Origin: Actinorugispora endophytica
GTDB lineage: Bacteria; Actinomycetota; Actinomycetes; Streptosporangiales; Streptosporangiaceae
Assembly (NCBI RefSeq): GCF_004363075.1
Contig: NZ_SNYN01000016.1
Coordinates: 37,232-101,231 of the forward strand
Direction: 5' to 3'
Length of the DNA stretch: 64,000 nucleotides
Each line of letters begins with the position of its first letter. Position 1 is the stretch's first letter. The translations under genes and the position numbers were made by a program. Below the pieces are notes generated by a model. That model had not been told where the DNA came from. It did no database searches and saw only the letters and a list, made by a program, of their open reading frames with translations. Positions 22,891 through 30,310 of this stretch are shown here, one piece after another.

Positions 22891-24000
22891 TCAGCGGTGG
22901 GTCGGGCGGTAGCCCGGCGTGCGGCCGGTGTCGGCGCCGCTGCCGGGAGGAGGGGCGGGGTGCTGCGGGGCCGGCGGACGGCTGTTCGGGCCCGAGTCGG
23001 CCCCGTACCCGGGCGGCGGTCCGCCGTGGGGGGCGGGGCCGGGCGGGGGCGGGGGGCCCTGGGCGGGCGGGCCGGGCGGCGGCGCGGGCGGGGCGGCGGG
23101 CGCGGGCACCTGCGCGGCCTTGGCGTAGGCGGGCGGGCGCCCGGCCGGGGTCTGGTTGGCGGCGCCGCAGAACCGGCAGTGCGGTCCGGCGACCCGCTCG
23201 CGGCACCACGCGCAGGTGGTGGAGCGGATGGCGCGGACCGGCCGGGTGAGGGCGTCCTGGTGGGCGCTGAAGACCACGAACTCCACGTACCTGGCGGTCC
23301 CCCAGTAGGCCGGGCCGAGCGGCTGCTCGGGCAGGTCGCGCGTCGCCGTGGCGCCGACGACCGGCATGAACTGCGCGTCGAAGGCGCTCCGGTCGGCGTC
23401 CCCGCCCGCGGAGACCAGGATCTGCACCGGGTTCACCGGGCGGAACGGGATGTTCGGCGCGGGGTCGGACCTGCGGACCCGGCCCACGCGCTGGTGCGGC
23501 GCGCAGAAGGCGAGGAAGACGGTCCTGGGCGCGAGGGAGCCCACGTGCTGCCGGACGGAGATGGGGATGGTGGAGAGGTTGGCGACGCTCCTGAGCCAGC
23601 CGCCCGCCAGGACGTGGCCGGGGAGTTCGTCGGCGAGCTCGGCGACCAGGCCCGCGGGCAGGTACGGGGAGAGGTAGGCCATCTGGTCGGCGAGCAGCGA
23701 GAGCGCCAGCGGGGACAGGTCCATGGGGACGGCCGCGACGCAGTCGGTGCGCAGCGCCCCGCGGGCGAACCGGATCGCACGTTCGGCCCGGTCGCTCCGC
23801 CACGCGGGGTAGAGGGCGACGACCTTCCTGCCCTGGGAGACGTGGTGCGCGGCGAAGTCGATGAAGTCGGCGGACCGGGCGGCGACGTCGTCTCCGTCCA
23901 GGGGGAAGCGCCGCGCCTGGGCATCGCCGAGGTGGCCCGTGCTCGGGATGTCGGCGAGCAGGGCCACGACGCTCGCGGACCGTGAACGGTCGCTGGACAA
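22891..24000 (-). CDS. cytoplasmic protein with zinc ribbon and proline-rich tail, first gene of the tad operon
   Basis: The 369-residue protein has an alpha/beta domain (1-250; VVALLADIPSTGHLGDAQ, KVVALYPAWRSDRAERAI, VFLAFCAPHQRVGRVRR), a CAWC-x(6)-HCRFCGA zinc ribbon near 270, and a 90-residue tail of Pro/Gly. No signal peptide. It begins at a TTG with GGGAG 9 bases upstream. Position as first gene, 52 bases before cpaB, suggests a scaffold or regulator of the pilus machine. I know of similar unnamed genes near actinobacterial tad loci, but no function. Confidence 0.7.
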   Translation of the reverse strand: MSSDRSRSASVVALLADIPSTGHLGDAQARRFPLDGDDVAARSADFIDFAAHHVSQGRKVVALYPAWRSDRAERAIRFARGALRTDCVAAVPMDLSPLALSLLADQMAYLSPYLPAGLVAELADELPGHVLAGGWLRSVANLSTIPISVRQHVGSLAPRTVFLAFCAPHQRVGRVRRSDPAPNIPFRPVNPVQILVSAGGDADRSAFDAQFMPVVGATATRDLPEQPLGPAYWGTARYVEFVVFSAHQDALTRPVRAIRSTTCAWCRERVAGPHCRFCGAANQTPAGRPPAYAKAAQVPAPAAPPAPPPGPPAQGPPPPPGPAPHGGPPPGYGADSGPNSRPPAPQHPAPPPGSGADTGRTPGYRPTHR

Positions 24001-24461
24001 GGTACGAGCTCCCAGGGGGTGAGGCGCTTGGGAAGGCTTTCTCGGTGCGCGGGGGTCCGGCTGCCAAGCGGTCTGTCGGTGCTCATGCTAACGACGGGCG
24101 CGCCGTCCGTGTCGTCCGGCTCGGCGAAGGATCGTCGCTGGGCACGGATCTACGGTGCGTTATCCGGGCGGGCAAAGCAAGTCCGGTGACGGGGTTGTGG
24201 AAAACACCCCCTCGGGTTTGGCCGACATTGGACGGCTTTTCCCCGAGATTTCCCCGGGGCGGGCGGGACGCCGTTCTCCGCCGCCTCCGGGAAAACGGGA
24301 ATTCCGCCGGACTTCTCGAAAGGCGGCGTCCGGAACCGGGGTGTGCGTTCGGGCGGACGAAGACAGGGCCGCCTTGGACGGTCGCCGGTGGCCGGGAGGA
24401 GCACCCGGCCGGCCTTTCGCTTTGGGCCGGATACTCCTCCCCGCAGTGGTCAGGGCAGTGG
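24001..24461. promoter_or_regulatory. 461-base gap upstream of the tad operon
   Basis: I see no convincing gene here. The part nearest 24000 should hold the promoter of the tad operon. The segment 24186-24255 is less GC-rich (for example GTTGTGGAAAACACC), but I could not define a -10/-35 pair or an operator. The distal end is the 3' end of the ATP-binding gene. Confidence 0.35.
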
Positions 24462-24935
24462 TCAGGGGTCGGGGACCAGGGGCGGGGCCTGCGGCCAGGT
24501 GAGGGTGAAGAACACCCCCGAGGCCGACGGCAGGGGCCCCCAGGTGGTGGACAGGGCGTGGACCAGGGCCAGGCCGCGCCCGTGCTCGGCGTCGGGGGCG
24601 GCGTCCACGGCGCGCGGGGCCGCCGCGCCGTGGGGGCGCCGGTCGCGCACCTCGGCGCGCAACCGCCCCGGCGCCACCCGCACGTGCACGCCGAACACCT
24701 CGCCGGGCCGCCCGCTGGGGGTGTGGGTGACGGCGTTGGCGGCGCACTCGGACACCAGCAGGACGGCGGTGTCCACCACCGGCTCCGGAACCCGGGCTCT
24801 CGGGGCCAGGGCCAGCACGCCGCGCGTCCAGCGCCGCGCCACGGCGACGTTGGCGGGGACCCCGGCCAGGGTGGTGGCGAAGGCCGCCGCCGCGCCGTCG
24901 AAGGACGGCGGCGGGACCTCGTGGAAGGCGGTCAC
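24462..24935 (-). CDS. ATP-binding protein, anti-sigma/SpoIIAB-like
   Basis: The 157-residue protein is a HATPase_c_2 domain, with VVDTAVLLVSECAANAVTHT (N box), AEVRDRRPHGAA and DAEHGRGLALVHALSTTWG (G boxes), as in RsbW/SpoIIAB-like serine kinases that are abundant in actinomycetes. GTG 24935 overlaps the stop of the upstream gene (GTGA). It shares an operon with two small unknown genes and is divergent from the Scr1-type regulator at 25834, an arrangement I know from Streptomyces and relatives. Confidence 0.85.
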   Translation of the reverse strand: MTAFHEVPPPSFDGAAAAFATTLAGVPANVAVARRWTRGVLALAPRARVPEPVVDTAVLLVSECAANAVTHTPSGRPGEVFGVHVRVAPGRLRAEVRDRRPHGAAAPRAVDAAPDAEHGRGLALVHALSTTWGPLPSASGVFFTLTWPQAPPLVPDP

Positions 24936-25207
24936 GACGCGGTACTCCCGTCGGGGTCGCGGGTCCAGGCGTGGCCGAAGGCGTCCAGACAGGACCCCGG
25001 ATGGGCGCCGGGGCGCACGCACCCGGTGCCCAGACCGGGGCGGCGGCGGGCGCAGCCGTCGCCCAGCCACGCCGACACCTCGGCGAGCAGGGCCAGACAG
25101 GTGTGGCGCACCCCGGTGAGCCAGTAGGCGCGGTCCTGGGTCTGGGCCGCGATCTGGTCGGCCAGCCGCCGCAGGCGGCGGACCTCCTCGGGGGTCAGGT
25201 CGAGCAT
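24932..25207 (-). CDS. small unknown protein of the ATP-binding operon
   Basis: The 91-residue protein begins LDLTPEEVRRLRRLADQIAA and has an alpha-helical half, then a Cys-containing Arg/Gly half (WLGDGCARRRPG, GSCLDAFGHAW). It is coupled to both neighbours by stop/start overlaps. A near-identical but N-terminally broken copy lies at 27155-27420 in the same orientation. Function unknown. Confidence 0.7.
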   Translation of the reverse strand: MLDLTPEEVRRLRRLADQIAAQTQDRAYWLTGVRHTCLALLAEVSAWLGDGCARRRPGLGTGCVRPGAHPGSCLDAFGHAWTRDPDGSTAS

Positions 25208-25677
25208 CAGACCACCGCCGAAGCGCGCCGGACAACGCCGCCGCCGCCGCGGTGGCGGGCCAGGTAGCCGCGCGCGTGCGAAGGCGCAACGAACTCGGCG
25301 AGCGCGAAGTCCAACGCCTCCAGATCACTGGCCGCCACCACCAGGGTGCCGATGACCCGGTGACGGGCCTGGAAGGACGCGCCCTGGGCCGGGTCGTAGG
25401 ACAGCGCCCACAACGCCCGGTGGGCCCGGGCGACCTCGGCGAAACGCACCCGGTCGGGCGGCACCGCCACCGTGCGGGCCAACGGCCGCGCCCAGCCGGG
25501 GCGGCGCGGCGACGGAACCCCGGGAACGGCGGTGCGGGGCGCGGCGGTGCGGGGAACGGCAGGCCGGGTTGCCGCAGGCCGGGACGTGCGCGCGTGCCGG
25601 GCCACCCGACGGGGAGGCGGAGCCAGGAACGACGGCAACGCCGCCCAGGGCATGACGAGAGAACGGACGAGTCGCAT
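25207..25677 (-). CDS. unknown protein with Arg/Pro-rich N-terminus
   Basis: The 156-residue protein has about 60 disordered residues of Arg/Pro/Ala, then a conserved-looking domain (VPPDRVRFAEVARAHRALWA, ARHRVIGTLVVAASDLEALD). Its stop overlaps the start of the next gene by one base. It is the first gene of a three-gene operon ending in the ATP-binding protein. ATG 25677 has CGGGAGTC-like sequence upstream (GAGGAGTCCGC). No family recognised. Confidence 0.65.
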   Translation of the reverse strand: MRLVRSLVMPWAALPSFLAPPPRRVARHARTSRPAATRPAVPRTAAPRTAVPGVPSPRRPGWARPLARTVAVPPDRVRFAEVARAHRALWALSYDPAQGASFQARHRVIGTLVVAASDLEALDFALAEFVAPSHARGYLARHRGGGGVVRRASAVV

Positions 25678-25833
25678 GAGCGGACTCCTCGGGAAGGGCC
25701 GGATGGGAGGTCCGGCCAGATCTGTTCAGGTGATTCCATCGTGCCCCAGGATCAGGAAAAGTGCAATATTCATTTTGGATCGACTGTAACAATGTTCATC
25801 GAATCTGTTGTCCTAGAGTGAACGGTGCACTGA

Positions 25834-26760
25834 ATGTCACAGAAATCAACCTCACGCGTAGAATCGCGCTACCAGTCATCACCCTCAGCGAGGAGTGCTC
25901 ACGAATTGGCTGCCAGTCCTACGCTCCGCCGACGCCGTCTCGCCCGACAGCTGCTGACACTGCGTGCAAGCAAGGGGTTCACGGTCGAGGCCGTCGCCAC
26001 TGAAGCGAAGAAGCGGAGCCCCGACCGTCCGTGGTCAGCGGCCAAAGTGACCCGTATCGAGAACCGGAAGCTCCAGCGTCTGAGGCAGGCAGATCTCCTC
26101 ACCTTGCTGGATATCTACGGAGTGATCGACGAAGAGAAGCGCGCCGCTTACGTGAAGCTGGCGAAGGAGGCCAGTCAGAGCGGATGGTGGGTCGGATACC
26201 GCGATGTGCTCGGCACAGGGGCATACATCGACCTGGAAACCGAAGCGACAGAGCTGCGCACCTATGAGGCCCTGTACGTTCCGGGTCTGCTTCAGACGCC
26301 GGACTACGCGGAGGCTCTCGTGCGTGGTAGCGGTATCACCGACGAGCACCAGATCACCCGGCGGGTAGAGGCGCGCATGATGCGCAAGCAGATCTTGGAA
26401 CGCCCTGACGCTCCAGTCTTCAGTGCTCTTATCGATGAAGCCGCTCTGCGCAAGATTCCGGGTGAGATCGCCTCAGGGCAGCTGCGGCACCTCATCGCCG
26501 TGCAACGTCCTACCGTCCAGGTGCGCATCGTGCCGGATTCCGTGGGTCCGCACCTCGCGATGAACGGTGCGTTCGTCGTCATGAGGTTCCCGCACGATCC
26601 CTCGGCGGTCTTCCTGGAGCAGTCAATCGCTGGAATGTTCCTTGAGGACAGCCAGGAGCTAGAGCACTACGAGAGGGTGTTCGCGGCAGTCGAGGAGGTC
26701 GCCCTGTCCGTTGAGGACTCGGTGGCATTCTTGGAAGCAAGCTTGAAAAGTTCCAAGTAG
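25834..26760 (+). CDS. Scr1-family XRE-type regulator (DUF5753), antitoxin-like
   Basis: The 308-residue protein has an N-terminal helix-turn-helix (LRASKGFTVEAVA, WSAAKVTRIENRK) and a long C-terminal DUF5753 domain (LRTYEALYVPGLLQTPDYA, then FLEQSIAGMFLED, then YERVFAAVEEVAL). In Streptomyces such Scr1 proteins pair with DUF397 (Scr2) proteins in toxin-antitoxin-like or developmental switches. It is 14 bases before the DUF397 gene and divergent from the ATP-binding operon. GC content is lower than that of its neighbours. Confidence 0.92.
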   Translation: MSQKSTSRVESRYQSSPSARSAHELAASPTLRRRRLARQLLTLRASKGFTVEAVATEAKKRSPDRPWSAAKVTRIENRKLQRLRQADLLTLLDIYGVIDEEKRAAYVKLAKEASQSGWWVGYRDVLGTGAYIDLETEATELRTYEALYVPGLLQTPDYAEALVRGSGITDEHQITRRVEARMMRKQILERPDAPVFSALIDEAALRKIPGEIASGQLRHLIAVQRPTVQVRIVPDSVGPHLAMNGAFVVMRFPHDPSAVFLEQSIAGMFLEDSQELEHYERVFAAVEEVALSVEDSVAFLEASLKSSK

Positions 26761-26774
26761 AAGAGCAGATCCTC

Positions 26775-26969
26775 ATGCCTGATCGTTCCCGCCTGACCTT
26801 CCGCAAAAGCTCCTACAGCAGTGGAACCGGGCAAAACTGTGTCGAGGTCGCAGACACACTCACCGGTGCGGCTGTCCAGGACAGCCAGAACCCGCACCTC
26901 GGCCACATCGAGTTTGAGAAGGCCGAGTGGTGGGCGTTCCTCGCTGATGTCAAAACCGGCAACCTGTAG
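26775..26969 (+). CDS. DUF397 (Scr2-like) small protein, copy A
   Basis: The 64-residue protein has the DUF397 signature: FRKSSYSSGTGQNCVEVA, then VQDSQNP, then WWAFLADVK. It is the downstream partner of the Scr1-type regulator and is followed by a strong hairpin at 26983-27010. A second copy lies at 27562. Confidence 0.93.
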   Translation: MPDRSRLTFRKSSYSSGTGQNCVEVADTLTGAAVQDSQNPHLGHIEFEKAEWWAFLADVKTGNL

Positions 26970-26982
26970 CCCTTGAACAACG

Positions 26983-27010
26983 AAGGCCCCCGGCTGTTGC
27001 CGGGGGCCTT
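26983..27010 (+). terminator. terminator after DUF397 copy A
   Basis: A perfect 12-bp stem AAGGCCCCCGGC / GCCGGGGGCCTT with a 4-base loop starts 14 bases after the DUF397 stop. Confidence 0.9.
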
Positions 27011-27154
27011 CATCGCTGTTACCTGAACAGTTCCCGCCGAGATCCTACCGGCTGTCCTCTTCGGCTACCAGATACCGCTTCTTGGCGAGTTGGTGGGTCC
27101 TGCGTGACTGGCAGGATGAACAGCGGTCAACCATGAAGAGGGAGTGGAAGGCGG

Positions 27155-27420
27155 TCACGGCGCGGTACTCCCGTCGGGGTCGCGGGTCCAGGCGTGGCCG
27201 AAGGCGTCCAGACAGGACCCCGGATGGGTGCTGGGGCGCACGCACCCGGTGTCCAGACCGGGGCGGCGGCGGGCGCAGCCGTCGCCCGGCCACGCCGACA
27301 CCTCGGCGAGCAGGGCCAGACAGGTGTGGCGCACCCCGGTGAGCCAGTAGGCGCGGTCCTGGGTCCGGGCCGTGATCTGGTCGGCCATGCGCCGCAGGCG
27401 GCGGGCCTCCTCGGGGTAGG
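27155..27420 (-). pseudogene. broken copy of the 91-residue gene at 24932
   Basis: Bases from about 27147 to 27415 repeat 24925-25192 with only scattered changes. The match includes the last codons and stop of the 91-residue gene and even the first codons of the ATP-binding gene that follows it. It ends abruptly at TCCTCGGGG, so the start region is lost. An ATG at 27388 would give 77 residues but has no ribosome site. This is a fragment duplicated with the neighbouring DUF397 module. Confidence 0.75.
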
Positions 27421-27489
27421 TCGGTCATCTGTTGCAGGTCCAGCGCCCTAATCTGAGAGTGCGAGTACTACCTGACTCCGCCGTCGTCG

Positions 27490-27552
27490 TCGGCGCTGAG
27501 CGTGAACGACTCCAGAAGCTTCCTTGAGTGTCTGGCTGAGTCCCGCCCTTGA
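27490..27552 (+). pseudogene. C-terminal remnant of a second Scr1-type regulator
   Basis: Codons 27490-27552 read SALSVNDSRSFLECLAESRP and stop. This aligns with the end of the intact Scr1 protein (VALSVEDSVAFLEASLKSSK) at the same distance from the following DUF397 gene. The rest of the gene is absent. It shows that DUF397 copy B once had its own partner. Confidence 0.7.
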
Positions 27553-27561
27553 GGAACAACG

Positions 27562-27756
27562 ATGCTGAAGCCGTCCAACCTCCGGTTCAGGAAGTCCTCG
27601 TACTCCGGGCCGAAGACCGAGAACTGTATCGAGATCGCTGAGACTCCGGATATGTCAGCTATCCGTGATTCCCGGAATCCGCAGCTCGGCTACCTCCTGT
27701 TCGGAGGCGTCGAGTGGCGAAGCTTCATCGATGTGGTGAAGAGACAGCAGTTCTGA
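27562..27756 (+). CDS. DUF397 small protein, copy B (orphan)
   Basis: The 64-residue protein has the same signature as copy A: LRFRKSSYSGPKTENCIEIA, IRDSRNP, WRSFIDVVK. GAGGAACAACG precedes the ATG. Its Scr1 partner is reduced to 21 codons just upstream, so copy B is an orphan unless it works with the regulator at 25834. Confidence 0.88.
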   Translation: MLKPSNLRFRKSSYSGPKTENCIEIAETPDMSAIRDSRNPQLGYLLFGGVEWRSFIDVVKRQQF

Positions 27757-27769
27757 CCCCTAACGAGAG

Positions 27770-27800
27770 ACGGCCCCCAGAGTGACTCTGGAGGCCGTTT
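27770..27800 (+). terminator. terminator after DUF397 copy B
   Basis: A stem of 13 bp with one mismatch (27770-27782 with 27786-27798), a 3-base loop, and a short T-run. It corresponds to the terminator after copy A. The sequence after both terminators shares ATACCGCTTCTTG and CGAGTTGG (27072 and 27858), so the duplication includes the 3' flank. Confidence 0.85.
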
Positions 27801-28087
27801 TCTGCTTACCTGAAGCAGTCCCACGCACATGCTACCCCGGGCGTTTCCTTGCGCCGGATACCGCTTCTTGACGAGTTGGAAGAGCTCTCATGGCTTGCGG
27901 AGAAAGACCGAGCCGCTTGAGGATGACCTGCGGGAGTGCAACTCCGATCGACGTGCAGCGCCCGGAACTTCGCGTGGGTCTTTTGGCCTTATGCCGCGTG
28001 GATCGCGAGGCGACGGCGGGCACGGGCGCGTCCCCGCCGGAGGTCCGTGGTGCGGCGGTTCGGAGATCGGTTCCGCCCTCACCCCGG

Positions 28088-28147
28088 GATGATCTTGAGT
28101 TTTCCGCCCTTCCAGCCCCGGAAACGGGCAGAAGGCTCAAGATCATC
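28088..28147. repeat. intergenic hairpin element, copy 3
   Basis: Arms 28088-28109 and 28126-28147 pair at 19 of 22 positions; outer core GATGATCTTGAG. It lies in a 1067-base stretch (27757-28823) without an intact gene. Between it and the CRISPR repeats (28148-28367) I see only one short hairpin (CACCGAG/CTCGGTG near 28259-28278) and no gene. Confidence 0.7.
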
Positions 28148-28367
28148 GAGTAGGTCCCTGCTACCGACGCCAAAGCGCCCCGCGCCGGGAACTCCCTACT
28201 GCTTGCCTCTGCGTACCTGGTGAGTCGTCGGTGAGACAGGTGGCCGTATCCCTCACCTCTCACCGAGAATGACTCGGTGTTTCTGGCAGACTGTCTCGTA
28301 GTGGTCAGGACTTCCTGGATGACATCCTCAGGCAAGATAACGCTCTGCATAGTCGCAGGTCATTAGC

Positions 28368-28460
28368 CCAAGCCCCACGCACGTGGGGATGAACCGCTGC
28401 CGGTCAAGGCCGAGTGCAGCCCCGCCGACCAAGCCCCACGCACGTGGGGATGAACCGCTG
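28368..28460. CRISPR. two-repeat CRISPR remnant, type I-E-like repeat, no cas genes
   Basis: A 32-base block (28368-28399) recurs exactly at 28429-28460, so the period is 61 bases, as for a 29-base repeat with a 32-base spacer. The repeat core is palindromic (CCCCACGCACGTGGGG) and ends GATGAACCG, the typical end of type I-E repeats in actinomycetes. The single spacer includes 28400-28428. No further repeat is visible for several hundred bases on either side, and no cas gene is in the window. It is either a relic or a mini-array served from elsewhere. Orientation by the GATGAACCG end is plus. Confidence 0.78.
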
Positions 28461-28498
28461 GGCTTGGTCCTGACCCGGTCTGTAACAGGGACCTCGGT

Positions 28499-28630
28499 AT
28501 CGAGTCGCTGTACGAGTCACCCTTCACCGGACTGGAACTCAACGGCTCCGAGGGCCTGTTCGCCGGGCCCGACCCGGACGTCCTGGCCGGAATCCACCAG
28601 ACCGCGATCTCGGAGGGTAAGGCGTCGTAG
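28499..28630 (+). pseudogene. gene fragment, possibly the end of a restriction/helicase subunit
   Basis: The frame from 28499 to the stop at 28628-28630 reads IESLYESPFTGLELNGSEG, then LFAGPDPDVLAGI. The frame upstream runs into the CRISPR repeat with no start. The pattern LYExPFT-x(4)-G-x-EGLF recalls C-termini of type I restriction (HsdR) or related DEAD helicases, but the match is short and from memory. It marks this spot as a site of deletion. Confidence 0.4.
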
Positions 28631-28668
28631 CACGGCCCGTGTCCCCGGCTCCCTGCGAGGGTCCTGTC

Positions 28669-28729
28669 GATGATCTCGACGTCGGCGTTTCGGAACCGAG
28701 TCCTCCAGAACACTGACGTCGGGATCATC
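28669..28729. repeat. intergenic hairpin element, copy 4
   Basis: Arms 28669-28694 and 28704-28729 pair at 21 of 26 positions around a 9-base loop. The outer core is GATGATCTCGACGTC. It lies directly after the gene fragment and before the cmtR promoter region. Confidence 0.65.
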
Positions 28730-28823
28730 GGGCAAGGGGCTCCCGGCCGCCCTCGCCCGGACGCGTCCCGGGAAGGTGAATCCACGGTTATGTGAATTCA
28801 GGCTTTCGTGTACTGTTGCCGGC

Positions 28824-29159
28824 ATGCTGACGATCGCCACCGACATCGACGCGCTCGCCCGGTTCGGGCGGGCGCTCGCGGACCCGATCCGCTGCCGGAT
28901 CCTGCTGGCACTCCGGGAGAGCCCCGCCCATCCGGCCGACCTGGCCGACGTGCTGGGGATCAGCCGCACGCGGCTGTCCAACCACCTGGCCTGCCTGCGC
29001 GACTGCGGCCTGGTCGTCACCGTCCCGGTCGGGCGGCGGGTGCGCTACGAACTGGCCGACGCCAGGCTCGGCCACGCCCTGGACGACCTGCGCTCGGCGG
29101 TGCTCGCGGTGGAGACCGACAAGGCGTGCGCGGACGCGGCGGAGAAGGGGTGCTGCTGA
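28824..29159 (+). CDS. cmtR: CmtR-type ArsR/SmtB metal-sensing repressor
   Basis: The 111-residue winged-helix repressor has Cys57 and Cys61 in NHLACLRDCG and Cys102 in the tail. These are exactly the positions of the Cd/Pb ligands of Mycobacterium tuberculosis CmtR (known for that family). The C-terminus adds two more cysteines (110, 111). It starts a two-gene operon with a cation diffusion facilitator (TGATG overlap). GTGAAT occurs twice upstream (28786 and 28800 region) and TGAATTCA at about 28792 could be part of its own operator. Confidence 0.92.
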   Translation: MLTIATDIDALARFGRALADPIRCRILLALRESPAHPADLADVLGISRTRLSNHLACLRDCGLVVTVPVGRRVRYELADARLGHALDDLRSAVLAVETDKACADAAEKGCC

Positions 29160-29875
29160 TGGCCTCCCCCCTGGCGCCGGAGGTGTCCGAGGCGCGCCGC
29201 TCTGCGCTGACGCGGCGCGTCCGCCTGCTGGTCGCGGCGACCATCGCCTACAACGTCGTCGAGGCCGTTGCGGCGATCGCCGCCGGGACGGTCGCCTCCT
29301 CTACGGCGCTGGTCGGCTTCGGGCTGGACTCGGTCGTCGAGGTGTCCTCCGCCGCTGCGGTGGCCTGGCAGTTCTCCGCCCGCGAGGCCGCGGTGCGCCA
29401 GGCGAGGGAGAAGAGGGCGCTGCGCGTCATCGCCGTCTCCTTCTTCGCGCTGGCCGCCTACGTCACGTTCGAAGCGGTGCGCTCCCTGGTCGGCGCGGGC
29501 GAGGCCGACACCTCCGTGCCCGGCATCGTGCTCGCCGCCCTGTCGGTGGTGGTCATGCCGTTCCTGTCCCTGGCCCAGCGCCGGGCGGGCCGCGAGCTCG
29601 GCTCCGCCTCGGCCGTGGCCGACTCCAAGCAGACCCTGCTGTGCGCCTACCTGTCGGCCGCGCTCCTGGCGGGCCTGCTGGCCAACGCCCTGCTGGGCTG
29701 GTCGTGGGCTGACCCGGTCGTCGCACTGGCCATCGCCGCCGTCGCGGTCAGGGAGGGCCGCGTGGCGTGGCGCGGCGACGCCTGCTGCGCCCCGGCGGGC
29801 ATCGCCATGACCGCAGCCGACGCCGACGACGGCGACGCCTGCGGATGCGCGCCGGGCTGCTCCTGCTGCTCCTGA
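29159..29875 (+). CDS. cation diffusion facilitator family metal transporter
   Basis: The 238-residue protein has five to six membrane helices, with GFGLDSVVEVSSAAAV in the second and AVADSKQTLLCAYLSA in the fifth. This is the short actinobacterial CDF-like type. The cytoplasmic tail is rich in metal ligands (GDACCAP, then GDACGCAPGCSCCS). The start overlaps the cmtR stop. It probably exports Cd, Pb or Zn under CmtR control. Confidence 0.88.
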   Translation: MASPLAPEVSEARRSALTRRVRLLVAATIAYNVVEAVAAIAAGTVASSTALVGFGLDSVVEVSSAAAVAWQFSAREAAVRQAREKRALRVIAVSFFALAAYVTFEAVRSLVGAGEADTSVPGIVLAALSVVVMPFLSLAQRRAGRELGSASAVADSKQTLLCAYLSAALLAGLLANALLGWSWADPVVALAIAAVAVREGRVAWRGDACCAPAGIAMTAADADDGDACGCAPGCSCCS

Positions 29876-29938
29876 CCTCCTGACCGCCGTACCGCCCCCG
29901 ACCGATGGCGGCCGGAGACCTCCCGAGCGGGGACGCCC

Positions 29939-30187
29939 GTGACACTCGCCGCGCTCCTGCTCCACCCCACCGGCCTGCTGCTCGCCTTCGGACCACGCAC
30001 TCTGCTGGCCCGGCTGCGCACCGGCGACACCGCTTTCCGCCGTCCCGAGACCACCCCGTTCAGTCCGGACTGGTGGGGCACGGTACTGTTCGCCGCTGCT
30101 CTGCTGCCCGGCCTGGCCGCTCCGGTGGCCGCGCTGGCCGGGCTGCCGCCCGCTCCGGCCGCTTCCTCCCCCGGATCGGCCGACTGA
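29939..30187 (+). pseudogene. N-terminal remnant of an isoprenylcysteine-methyltransferase-like membrane protein
   Basis: The 82-residue frame from GTG 29939 has two hydrophobic helices and FGPRTLLARLRTGDTAFRR followed by PDWWGTVLFAAALL. This resembles the first part of actinobacterial ICMT-family proteins, which are about 190 residues. The catalytic C-terminal part is missing, and the frame ends in SSPGSAD. It may still be made, but looks truncated. It lies 64 bases after the CDF gene. Confidence 0.5.
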
Positions 30188-30310
30188 AGTCCGAGGAGCC
30201 CGCGAAGACCCCCTCACAGCAGTCCGGGGAGCGGTGACCCCGGCGGCGACGAAGCCCCGGTCGGCGGACTGCCCCGGGGAACCGGGAGCGCCCCCGAGCC
30301 AGCCCGGGCG

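Noticed and set aside
26775..27756. DUF397 genes as part of the CRISPR or phage remnant
   Set aside because: They pair with Scr1-type regulators and their remnants and have their own terminators.
27832..28350. 172-codon minus-strand frame beside the CRISPR repeats as a cas gene
   Set aside because: Only the first 35 residues look protein-like; it crosses a hairpin element and has no Cas motif.
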